Below, piece after piece: positions 16,357 to 23,568 of a stretch of DNA of 30,039 bases (within the stretch, counting starts at the first letter, position 1; every line of letters starts with the position of its first letter). The translations under genes and the position numbers were made by a program. The DNA is taken from NCBI GenBank assembly GCA_002419025.1, contig DIFG01000052.1:1-30039 (forward strand), read 5' to 3'. The DNA comes from Deltaproteobacteria bacterium UBA5754. GTDB lineage: Bacteria > Desulfobacterota > Dissulfuribacteria > Dissulfuribacterales > UBA5754. Under the pieces are notes generated by a model, which was not told where the DNA came from, ran no database searches, and saw only the letters and a program-made list of their open reading frames with translations.

Positions 16357-17706
16357 ATGTCTGATAGTTCCAGGATGCATGGGCAGCACATCGAGGATGC
16401 CATTGAGTCTGTCAGGGGCCGCTTTTCAGGCATGGGGACTTCTGTCTTTACAGAGGGGATTTGGGGCGGTGTTCGCGGCGTTCAGGGAAATCCTGGCATG
16501 GTTTCACAGGAGAATCGCCGCCAGGTCTGGGAGGACACGCAACTTCCAGACTGCGTGAGCCTCGTCCTTCTCATGGCCATGGCCATGGATGCAGGGGAGG
16601 TCCGGAGGCTGTGCGTGAAAAACGGGCTTTGCGAGAGAGAGGAAGGCCTTGACCCGGGAACCGGTCTTTTTCTCCTCCACATGGCAGGCCACATTCGAGA
16701 GCTGGGCGTGGCCCGGGAGGTCCAGAGACACTTCCGGGAGCGTTTCCCCAGGGCCGTTTCCCGGGTCCGCGCGTGTGCGCCCGAGGAATTCGCCGCATCG
16801 CTGGCAGAAGGGGCATGGCCCGCGCCCATGCTCTGGGCCGGATGCACCGACCCCCGGCGGGAGATGAGGAAAGAGGCCCAGATCTGTGTCCACCGGATCG
16901 TCTGGCGTCTCCTCGCCCAGGCGGGGCAGATGAGAAAAGGCCTCCCGCCGCCGGATCCTGCCAAGGGGCCCATGAAACGAACGGATGGGGGTATTCCTGC
17001 TGTCGGGGTGCGGGATCGAGAGGATAGTAAGGGCGTATTCGGTCCGCGTCCTGAAGATCTCGAGAAAAGACTTGGGGAAAGGGACGAGGAGATCAAGAGG
17101 CTTTCACTTAAGCTCGCCGAGAAGGAGCGGGAGTGCTCGGAACTCAGACGAGGGCAGTCGAGGGAAGGGGCCTTGAGGAGGGAGAACAAGAAGCTCCTCT
17201 ATGAACTCGAAAGGCTCCGGGCGCGGGTCGCCTCCCTCGAGGTCGGTCTCCCCCGGGCAGGAGAAGGTGTTCCATCATTGGTGGAGGACCGGGGAGAAGG
17301 CGACGCGTCGCGTGAGTCCGCTTCCGTCGTCTCTCTCCATCGCCCTGAGGAAAGGTCTGGTGATTGCGCCCATTGCACGGGCCGCAAGGACTGCACATGC
17401 CCTCTTGAGGGCATGAAGGTGGCAGTGGTGGGAGGGCTCGACCGGCTTGAGCCCGAATACCGGAAGGCGGTCAGCGAGCTCGGCGCCGAGTTCCTCTTCC
17501 ACACCGGAAGGTGCGAAAACGGGACCCATGTGCTCAAAAATCTCGTCTGCAAGGCGGACATCGTCCTCTACATCACGTCCATAAACAGCCACGGTGCGCT
17601 GAAGGCCGTAAAGGGGGTCTGCAAGAAGACAGGAAAACGTTTTTGCGTGGTCCAGAATCCGGGAGTCTCCTCGGTCTATAACTCCCTTGTCGATATGTCG
17701 GCCTGA
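16357..17706 (+). CDS. DUF2325 protein with coiled coil and Cys cluster
   Basis: This 449-residue cytoplasmic protein ends in a DUF2325 domain (about 353-449), with VAVVGGLDRLEPEYR, 'FHTGRCENGTHVLKN' and 'SINSHGALKAVKGVCKK' segments typical of that family. Just before it is C337-x2-C340-x5-C346-x-C348, a plausible metal or iron-sulfur site. Residues about 235-300 are a charged coiled coil. The N-terminal 200 residues have no recognised domain. The start at 16357 has a perfect AAAGGAGG; codons further upstream in frame lie in the MITE. It is the first gene of the metal operon, 21 bp before the P-ATPase. DUF2325 function is unknown; a metal-sensing role is inferred from context. Confidence 0.85.
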   Translation: MSDSSRMHGQHIEDAIESVRGRFSGMGTSVFTEGIWGGVRGVQGNPGMVSQENRRQVWEDTQLPDCVSLVLLMAMAMDAGEVRRLCVKNGLCEREEGLDPGTGLFLLHMAGHIRELGVAREVQRHFRERFPRAVSRVRACAPEEFAASLAEGAWPAPMLWAGCTDPRREMRKEAQICVHRIVWRLLAQAGQMRKGLPPPDPAKGPMKRTDGGIPAVGVRDREDSKGVFGPRPEDLEKRLGERDEEIKRLSLKLAEKERECSELRRGQSREGALRRENKKLLYELERLRARVASLEVGLPRAGEGVPSLVEDRGEGDASRESASVVSLHRPEERSGDCAHCTGRKDCTCPLEGMKVAVVGGLDRLEPEYRKAVSELGAEFLFHTGRCENGTHVLKNLVCKADIVLYITSINSHGALKAVKGVCKKTGKRFCVVQNPGVSSVYNSLVDMSA

Positions 17707-17727
17707 CCGCGAGCCGGGATAGGATCG

Positions 17728-19881
17728 GTGGGAGTGATTACCCGCACGTCAGATGGATGGGGCATGGAAGAGACCCTTGCCAGGGCTGGCTTTTGCATGG
17801 CCCACGACATTCCGGGAAGGATGCGCGTGAAGGGCGGCATCCTCGCAGGCGGCCCTTATGATCCTGCCTCCCTCGAGGGCTATCTCCTGGCTGTCGATGG
17901 TGTCACAGACGTGAGGGCCAATCCTCGTGCAGGGTCCATCGTGGTGGAATACGAGGCCACGAGGGATGTGCGGGAGAGGATCCTCGCTGCCATAGTCATG
18001 CTCCCGCCGGAGATCTACGGGGAGGAGCGGATTTCCGATGCCGGGCTTCCGGTTGAGCCCGAAGGGATCCTTCCGCCCGTCTTTCTCCTCGTCTCCCTTT
18101 TCTTCCTTCCCATGCGGATCAAGGCGCTCGTCTCGTGGCTCTTTGCCTCGCCCCTCATTGCAAAGGGTGTGGAAACGCTCGTCACCAAAGGGCCGAAGGT
18201 CGAGGTCCTGGACGCCACAGCCGTGACCTTCGCCCTTCTCAGGCGGGACTATTTCACGGCCGCTGCAATCCAGCTCCTTTTAAAGGTCGGGGAGATCATC
18301 GAGTCCACCACCACGAACCAGTCGGACCGCCTGATTCGAAGACTCCTCATCCCACGGGCTGAGAATGTCTGGGTCCTGAAGGGCGGGGTCGAGGCCATGG
18401 TGCCTGCATCGAGCCTTGCGCCAGGCGACCTGGTCGTTTGCGGGGCGGGGAACAGGATACCGGTGGACGGCCAGGTGGAGGAAGGGGTCGCGCTCGTGAA
18501 CCAGTCCTCCATGACCGGCGAGGCCGTGCCCGTCAGGAAGGAGAAGGGCTCGATGGTCCTTTCCGGCACGGTCGTGGAGGAAGGCAGACTCGTCATCCGG
18601 GCCGAGACCGTAGGGGCGGAAACCGCGGCCGCGCGCATATCGCGCCACATCAGATCCGCCCTCCAGGCCATGTCTCCGGCCCAGCGGCGCTCGGAAGAGC
18701 TGGCCGATTCCCTCGTGCCTGTGACCTTCGGTCTCGGCGCCGCCATCGCCGTCCTGTCCCGGGACCTCAGAAAGGCGGCCTCGGTCCTGTCCGTGGACTA
18801 CTCCTGCGCCATCAGGATCTCCACCCCCGTGGCCGTCAAGACCGCCATGTACGAGGCAGGGACCCGCGGGGTCCTCATCAAGGGCGGGCAGGCCATCGAG
18901 TCCTTCTCCGAGGTGGACACTGTGGTCTTTGACAAGACAGGAACCATCACCTCCGGGGCCTTTGAGGTGACGGACGTGGTCTCCCTCGATCCCTCTATGC
19001 CTTCCGATGTCCTTCTCGCCCTTGCCGCCTCGGCCGAGGAGCGCTATCGGCACCCCATCTCTGACGCCATCGTCTCGGAGGCCCGTCGAAGAACCGCCGC
19101 CTTTTTCGAGCACACAGAGGTGGACTACGTGGTGGCCCACGGGGTCGCGACCTACGTGGAGGGAAAGAGGCTCCTCGTGGGAAGCGAACATTTTCTGAGA
19201 GAGGACGAGGGTATCGCATTCAGCCCCCTCGGCGCCTTGGCCCAGGACCCTTCAAAGACCTTCGTGTATGTGGCCTATGACGAAAGGCTGGCGGGATTCA
19301 TCGGGCTCAGGGACGCGGTGCGCCCGGAGGCCGGAAAGGTCATGAGGGAGCTCAGGGACCTGGGGGTGAAGAGGATCGTGATGCTTTCAGGCGACAGCCG
19401 GGAGAGGGCGGTTGCCGTCGCCCGCTCCATCGGCGTGGACGAGGCAATGGGGGACCTCCTTCCCGGGCAGAAGGCGGAGGTGATCGCCCGGCTTCAGGCA
19501 GAAGGGGGCAAGGTCGCCTTTGTGGGAGACGGCGTGAACGACGCCCCTGCCCTTGTGGCCGCTGACGTGGGGGTGTCCATGGCAAGGGGAAGCGAGCTCG
19601 CCCGTGCCACGGCCGAGATCGTCCTCCTCGAGGAAGGGCTCCGGGGCCTGACTGTCGCTCGCCGTGTCTCGAACGAGGCGGCTTCCGTCATCCGCGGCAA
19701 CTTTTCGGCCGCCATTGGCGTCAATTCCGCCATCCTCCTGGCCGCAAGCCTCGGGTTCCTCTCTCCCCTTGCGAGTGCAGTTCTCCATAACGCGACGACC
19801 GTCGGGATCATCCTTCATTCCCTCTCGGGTGTGTCCTCCGGTCTGTTTCCAGCCGCTTTGGGGGAGGTTTCCCAGTCATGA
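17728..19881 (+). CDS. P1B-type metal ATPase with Ser-Cys-Ala motif (P1B-6/FezB-like)
   Basis: This 717-residue metal-pumping P-type ATPase has an HMA_2-like N-terminal domain (about 20-90, with IPGRMRVK but no CxxC). Core motifs are TGEA at 263-266, DKTGT with phosphorylated D402, HP at 442-443, and GDGVNDAP at 600-607. The transmembrane metal motif is S359-C360-A361 instead of the usual CPC/SPC, which I associate with the P1B-6 group that includes ferrosome FezB; iron is therefore the leading substrate guess, manganese or zinc the alternatives. Few helices precede the actuator domain. The start is uncertain: GTG 17728, or ATG 17764 with a nearby GGATGG. The stop overlaps the FeoA-like gene (ATGA). 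Confidence 0.9.
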   Translation: MGVITRTSDGWGMEETLARAGFCMAHDIPGRMRVKGGILAGGPYDPASLEGYLLAVDGVTDVRANPRAGSIVVEYEATRDVRERILAAIVMLPPEIYGEERISDAGLPVEPEGILPPVFLLVSLFFLPMRIKALVSWLFASPLIAKGVETLVTKGPKVEVLDATAVTFALLRRDYFTAAAIQLLLKVGEIIESTTTNQSDRLIRRLLIPRAENVWVLKGGVEAMVPASSLAPGDLVVCGAGNRIPVDGQVEEGVALVNQSSMTGEAVPVRKEKGSMVLSGTVVEEGRLVIRAETVGAETAAARISRHIRSALQAMSPAQRRSEELADSLVPVTFGLGAAIAVLSRDLRKAASVLSVDYSCAIRISTPVAVKTAMYEAGTRGVLIKGGQAIESFSEVDTVVFDKTGTITSGAFEVTDVVSLDPSMPSDVLLALAASAEERYRHPISDAIVSEARRRTAAFFEHTEVDYVVAHGVATYVEGKRLLVGSEHFLREDEGIAFSPLGALAQDPSKTFVYVAYDERLAGFIGLRDAVRPEAGKVMRELRDLGVKRIVMLSGDSRERAVAVARSIGVDEAMGDLLPGQKAEVIARLQAEGGKVAFVGDGVNDAPALVAADVGVSMARGSELARATAEIVLLEEGLRGLTVARRVSNEAASVIRGNFSAAIGVNSAILLAASLGFLSPLASAVLHNATTVGIILHSLSGVSSGLFPAALGEVSQS

Positions 19882-20669
19882 AGACGCTTCTCGATGCGGA
19901 TCCAGGTCCTTTCAGGGTCGTACGAATCACGGATTTCGAGAGTGCGCGCAGGCTTGTGGATCTGGGTGTCGGGCCAGGGGATGTGGTCGAAAAGCTCGTG
20001 TCGGAGGAGGATGCGGCCCCTCCCCTCAGGATCAGGACCAGGGAGCGTTCCGGGGTCATCGGGGCCGGAATGGGCCTTGAGATATGGGTCGAATACGGGG
20101 GCGGGGTCGTGACGCTCGCAGGCCTTCCCAGGGGTGCGAGCGGCCTGGTCACGGCCCTTTCCGGGGGGGAGGGGTTGCGGGAGACGGCGCGGATCCTTGG
20201 CATCCGCCAGGGGGAGGAGATCCGGGTGGAGCACAGGATTCCGCCCATGGACTATGTGGTCGGGATCTCAGGAAGGCGGGTGAGGCTCGGCGAGGGTGAG
20301 GCTGCGAAGGTCTGGGGACGAAGACGCCTGGGCGACGGAACGGTGCAGGATGAAGACCTCGTTCAGCTCACCTCCCTCGGCGCGGGCCAGATCCTTGCGG
20401 TGGAAAGGATCGCGGCAGGGCGCAGGGCCATGGGGCGTCTCGAGGGGCTGGGCGTAAGATCGGGGGCCGAGGTGGAGGTGTTCGGTGTGGAGCCGCGTCA
20501 GGGCGTACGTCTCGGTCGGGCCAAGGTGGTGCGTATAAGAAACCGGCTCGGGATGGAGCTGTGGCTCGGGGAGAGAAGTGCGGCGTACATACTCGGGGAA
20601 GGCGTGAGAAATGAACAAATTCAACATAAGGAGGCCGGAAGACATGGAAGAGACAGCAGACAGGAATGA
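19878..20669 (+). CDS. Triple FeoA-like domain protein
   Basis: This 263-residue cytoplasmic protein appears to consist of three FeoA-type SH3-like units (about 10-72, 76-150 and 164-245). Each has the helix-turn pattern seen in FeoA, such as 'RLVDLGVGPGD', 'RILGIRQGEE' and 'RLEGLGVRSGAE'. Single FeoA proteins are about 75-90 residues and assist the ferrous transporter FeoB; the same fold is the C-terminal domain of DtxR-type metalloregulators. Coupled to the ATPase by ATGA overlap, it may bind or regulate that pump rather than FeoB (inference). Its 3' end overlaps the next gene by 26 bp. Confidence 0.72.
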   Translation: MKTLLDADPGPFRVVRITDFESARRLVDLGVGPGDVVEKLVSEEDAAPPLRIRTRERSGVIGAGMGLEIWVEYGGGVVTLAGLPRGASGLVTALSGGEGLRETARILGIRQGEEIRVEHRIPPMDYVVGISGRRVRLGEGEAAKVWGRRRLGDGTVQDEDLVQLTSLGAGQILAVERIAAGRRAMGRLEGLGVRSGAEVEVFGVEPRQGVRLGRAKVVRIRNRLGMELWLGERSAAYILGEGVRNEQIQHKEAGRHGRDSRQE

Positions 20670-21252
20670 GCGGGCAGGGTATCTCCGGGCCAACGGCGCG
20701 GGGAATCCTGGAGAAACGGCGGGGATGGGCACAGCCCGAACGCCTCAACCGGGCCCGGTCATGCCGGGCGCACAGTGGTATTACGGCGCCCAGCCGGGAA
20801 CACCTCCCCAGGCGGTGCAGGCCCAGGACCCATGGTACTGGTACCAGCAGGGCATGGCCGCGGCTTACGCGAATCAGTCGGCCCAGGCCGCGGGTTCCGC
20901 TCCCCAGCCGCATGCCGCCGAAGCGCACCACCCGAAACATGACGAGCACCGATATGGCCAGATGATGGACATGCTCGGGCGGTTCCTGAACGGTGAGGCC
21001 GACATGGGTGACGTGGTGAACGGTTTTTTCAGTCTTGACTTTCAGAACGACCAGTTCTGGAAGGGCGCCCTTGTAGGCGCGGCCGTCACCCTGCTCCTCA
21101 CCAACGAGAGCGTCCAGAAGGGTTTGGCCGGGACCCTGGGATCCATCTTCGGGTCCGCCAAAAGCGGCATCGAAAAGGCCGCCGGGTCAGTAAAGGAGGC
21201 GCCGGTGGAAGAAAAGAAGGAAAAGGCGCCCGCGAAGGAAGAGAAAAAATAA
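20644..21252 (+). CDS. Small membrane protein, 'DQFWKGA' paralogue A
   Basis: This 202-residue protein has three parts. Residues 1-90 are Pro/Gln/Ala/Tyr-rich and disordered; 90-102 is His-rich (HAAEAHHPKHDEH). Residues 132-170 contain DF..DQFWKGA..GAAV followed by a hydrophobic stretch and TN.SVQK, a likely single membrane helix of glycine-zipper type. The tail from 175 is Lys/Glu-rich. The middle motif is shared almost exactly with the protein at 21691-22401. The start at 20644 follows AAGGAGG by 9 nt. The family is not one I can name; layout resembles ferrosome FezA-type proteins and mycobacterial PacL scaffolds of P-ATPases, which have a membrane helix plus a charged cytoplasmic tail. Confidence 0.78.
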   Translation: MEETADRNERAGYLRANGAGNPGETAGMGTARTPQPGPVMPGAQWYYGAQPGTPPQAVQAQDPWYWYQQGMAAAYANQSAQAAGSAPQPHAAEAHHPKHDEHRYGQMMDMLGRFLNGEADMGDVVNGFFSLDFQNDQFWKGALVGAAVTLLLTNESVQKGLAGTLGSIFGSAKSGIEKAAGSVKEAPVEEKKEKAPAKEEKK

Positions 21253-21270
21253 CTTAACAAGGAGGCAAGC

Positions 21271-21678
21271 ATGCACCCGCATTACCAGACAGCGCACGTC
21301 CCAAACCCGTTGCAGACCCGCCCAGCCTATCCAGCCTACCCGGCGCGGGCGTCATACCCCTATCCCTTTTTCGGTCCGACAGCCGTCATCTCGGCCGGGC
21401 TTCTCGGCACTGTGATAGGCGGAACAGCGGCCATGGCCGTGGACATCCACAGGGTCCAGGATGGTCAGATGACCATGACCCAGGCCCTGACCGACAGCCT
21501 CGCCAAGGGGGCCGGGGTCGGGGTGGCGACTGCGGCAGCGACCGCCGTAGCCCGTGCAGTGGGGGGAGGGCCGATCCTCTCGATCGCAGTCATTATCGCA
21601 ACCGCCACCGGGGTCGGATACGTCATCAACTCCGTGGGCAGATCCGCCGCGGCCAGGACGGCTGCTGAAAAGAAATAG
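21271..21678 (+). CDS. Gly/Ala-rich MamC-like small membrane protein
   Basis: This 135-residue protein starts with a Pro/Tyr-rich segment (1-35), then two hydrophobic Gly/Ala-rich helices (about 36-58 and 80-120) separated by a polar loop (DIHRVQDGQMTMTQAL), and ends in a short basic tail. The helix-loop-helix layout with 'GAGVGVATAAATA' recalls MamC (Mms13), a small magnetosome membrane protein. This is architectural similarity seen by eye, not proven homology. AAGGAGG precedes the ATG. It sits between the two 'DQFWKGA' paralogues, 18 and 12 bp from its neighbours. Confidence 0.72.
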   Translation: MHPHYQTAHVPNPLQTRPAYPAYPARASYPYPFFGPTAVISAGLLGTVIGGTAAMAVDIHRVQDGQMTMTQALTDSLAKGAGVGVATAAATAVARAVGGGPILSIAVIIATATGVGYVINSVGRSAAARTAAEKK

Positions 21679-21690
21679 GGAGGAATCCAC

Positions 21691-22401
21691 ATGGAAAACA
21701 CCACTCAGTCAATGCCGAATGCACATGCAGAGATGACAGCTTCGGGGGCCGGACCCGTGCAGACCGTCGCCATGGGCCCGGCCTTCCCGGGACCGTCGCC
21801 ATGGCCCTTTCCCCCGTCGCCCATGATGCCAGGCCCATCCATGGGCCCAGCCGGGCATTCGGGGCAGACCTTTCCCAGGCCGACCCCGTCACCCTGGCCG
21901 CCTTCGCCCATGATGCCAGGACCTACCATGCAGCCCCAATGGGCCCCAGGCCCCATGCCCCAGGACATGGCCGGGGGCCACGCGGAATCCCAGGGACACT
22001 CTTGCGGCAAATCGGCCTCACACAGCCACCCGCCAGACCATGCGGGCCCTTCCGCTCCTATGCCCCACGACTATCTCCACGAGGCCTTCCAGTTCGGCCC
22101 GGCGTATTTTTCACCCGCCGTCGGCATAAGGGACGTGGGTGATCCGCGATATCCAGCGCCATACGCCGCCCCTGACGCCAACCCTACCTTTCTCGGCATG
22201 GACTTCCGGCATGACCAGTTTTGGAAGGGGGCGATCCTCGGGGCCGCAGTGGTCTTCATCGTCACCAACGACACCGTGCAGAAGGCCCTCATGTCGGGCG
22301 TGGCGAAACTCTGGACCACGGCCCAGGCAGGAATCGAGGAACTCAAGGAAAAATACCAGGACGTAAAGGCGGAGATGAGTCAGAAGAAGAAGGAGGCGTA
22401 G
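21691..22401 (+). CDS. Small membrane protein, 'DQFWKGA' paralogue B with Pro/Met/His-rich N-terminus
   Basis: This 236-residue protein has an N-terminal Pro/Met-rich region (30-90) with an imperfect tandem repeat, then a His/Cys cluster at about 97-130 (HAESQGHSCGKSASHSHPPDH) suited to soft or borderline metals. The membrane module at 171-200 (DF..DQFWKGA..GAAV....TN..VQK) is shared with the protein at 20644-21252, followed by an amphipathic Lys/Glu tail. GGAGG precedes the ATG. The two paralogues differ mainly in their N-terminal metal-binding-like segments, so they may form a hetero-oligomer or scaffold around the upstream ATPase (inference). Confidence 0.78.
   Translation: MENTTQSMPNAHAEMTASGAGPVQTVAMGPAFPGPSPWPFPPSPMMPGPSMGPAGHSGQTFPRPTPSPWPPSPMMPGPTMQPQWAPGPMPQDMAGGHAESQGHSCGKSASHSHPPDHAGPSAPMPHDYLHEAFQFGPAYFSPAVGIRDVGDPRYPAPYAAPDANPTFLGMDFRHDQFWKGAILGAAVVFIVTNDTVQKALMSGVAKLWTTAQAGIEELKEKYQDVKAEMSQKKKEA
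21793..21930 (+). repeat. Imperfect coding repeat in paralogue B
   Basis: Codons for residues 35-51 (21793-21843) and 66-80 (21886-21930) encode PSPWP...PPSPMMPGP twice. The DNA is nearly as similar as the protein, pointing to a recent internal duplication. Confidence 0.7.
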
Positions 22402-22443
22402 GTGATCCGCATTTTTCGAGGGTCCCCTGAGGTGTGTGCAACC

Positions 22444-22480
22444 TGCCTTTCCCCCTCCTGTCGGAGGAGGGGGAAAGGCA
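22444..22480 (+). promoter_or_regulatory. Perfect 16-bp hairpin in the operon gap
   Basis: A perfect inverted repeat of 16 bp (22444-22459 with 22465-22480) surrounds the 5-nt loop GTCGG. It is followed by an A-run, not T, so it is not a standard terminator on the plus strand; the minus-strand side also lacks a T-run. It lies between paralogue B and the FmdE-like gene and could be an mRNA processing or stabilising stem, dividing the metal operon from downstream genes. Confidence 0.6.
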
Positions 22481-22500
22481 TCAAAAAAAAGAGGGAAGAA

Positions 22501-23163
22501 ATGAAAAAGATCCTGCTTGCGTTTAATACGATCCTGTTTCTTGCCGTTATCGTCGCAACCGTGCATGCTGAGCCGGTGATCGTCGGATCGGACTCCACCG
22601 TGATCGTGGATGGGGATGTTTATACCTTGAAAAGTCAGCCGCCCAACTACACCGGTCTCATGTGGGAGGAAGAACAGGGCGTGATGGGGGTGTGCGGATG
22701 CGGTACTCAGGCCTTTCGGGCCATGCAGGCCATGGCTGCATACCTGGGTGTGGATGAGTTTTCGAGGTCAATCGCCATAAAGACCGGATGGAGCACGGAC
22801 GGGGCAGAGGAGATGTACGTGGGGAAGATGGGCTGGATAAACGGCGTCAATTTTTCCTACGGTGAGGCCGTCACCGATCCCGATTACCTCACCCTCCAGG
22901 ATGCATGGTACCGGTTTACCGTGGGTGGACGCACGTTTCTCGTCACGATGGACGCGCACAACTACCGTTTCACCCCGGATCCGACCCACCCCGGTCATCA
23001 CGAAGGATGGAGTTTTTTCGATTACCGGACATATGCGAAGACACATGCAACAGGCCAGGAAAAGGCCTATTTCAAGGACGTGGTCAGGCCCCAGTTCATA
23101 TCCAATCTCATGGGGGAGACGGTTTTCGATGTCAGCCTTGAGGTCAGGGTCGGGAGGTATTGA
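22501..23163 (+). CDS. Exported FmdE-like protein, stop codon supplied by a MITE
   Basis: This 220-residue protein has a clear signal peptide (1-23, ending VHA). The mature part has G-V-C65-G-C67-G near its N-terminal third and a 'STDGAEEMYVGKMG' segment that recall the FmdE family (subunit-E-like proteins of formylmethanofuran dehydrogenase), often metal-binding; the assignment is tentative. A His-rich stretch (THPGHHEGW) lies near residue 165. The ATG at 22501 has GAGGG upstream; an in-frame GTG at 22402 would place the signal peptide internally. The TGA stop uses the first two bases of MITE copy 3; without the insertion the gene would end two codons later (RYWK). Confidence 0.7.
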   Translation: MKKILLAFNTILFLAVIVATVHAEPVIVGSDSTVIVDGDVYTLKSQPPNYTGLMWEEEQGVMGVCGCGTQAFRAMQAMAAYLGVDEFSRSIAIKTGWSTDGAEEMYVGKMGWINGVNFSYGEAVTDPDYLTLQDAWYRFTVGGRTFLVTMDAHNYRFTPDPTHPGHHEGWSFFDYRTYAKTHATGQEKAYFKDVVRPQFISNLMGETVFDVSLEVRVGRY

Positions 23164-23294
23164 TGGTCTCGTAAAAAGTCGAAAATTCCAATTTGGCGTC
23201 ATTCCGGCGGAGGCCGGAATCCAGTGTTTTCAATATGTTTTGGATGCCGGATCAAGTCCGGCATGACGAGTCTGGGACTTTTTACGAGACCATC
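23162..23294. mobile_element. MITE-like element, copy 3, with exact 7-bp target duplication
   Basis: This 133-bp copy differs from copy 1 only at 23240 (T for C). It is flanked by AGGTATT at 23155-23161 and 23295-23301, a perfect 7-bp target site duplication. Removing the element and one duplicate restores an uninterrupted gene end for the FmdE-like protein. Confidence 0.93.
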
Positions 23295-23383
23295 AGGTAT
23301 TGGAAGTAAGAAAATGATTGCCGCTTGGGGCTGGGTCTGGAGGGATAACCCGGCCTCCAGTGCCGGTTTGAAAGGATTGAGAT

Positions 23384-23506
23384 ATGAACCGATTGGTCTC
23401 CCTTTATGAATATGCAGGGGTATGTGGGATGGCCCTTGTCGTCCTCGGCCTGGCCAGCCTCTATCTCATCATGATGCGCACGACCATAAATTTCGAGATC
23501 GAATGA
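23384..23506 (+). CDS. 40-residue single-helix membrane protein
   Basis: This short frame begins ATG 23384 after AAAGGA at a good distance and encodes MNRLVSLYEYAGV..., then a hydrophobic helix at about residues 10-32 (GMALVVLGLASLYLIMM), and a polar end RTTINFEIE. Small single-helix proteins of this kind are often subunits or regulators of larger membrane complexes. It lies between the FmdE-like and the radical SAM genes on the same strand. Coding status is inferred from the ribosome binding site and membrane helix only. Confidence 0.55.
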   Translation: MNRLVSLYEYAGVCGMALVVLGLASLYLIMMRTTINFEIE

Positions 23507-23568
23507 CGGGAGGAAACCTCATTTCATCGTCCTCAAACGAAAAGACAGGACAGGATTGAAAAAAAAGG

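Noticed and set aside
22444..22480. Classic Rho-independent terminator
   Set aside because: The stem is followed by an A-run on the plus strand and by mixed sequence on the minus strand, so the T-tract is missing in both directions.
22402..22500. Upstream GTG start for the FmdE-like gene
   Set aside because: It would translate the hairpin and bury the signal peptide; ATG 22501 with GAGGG fits better.
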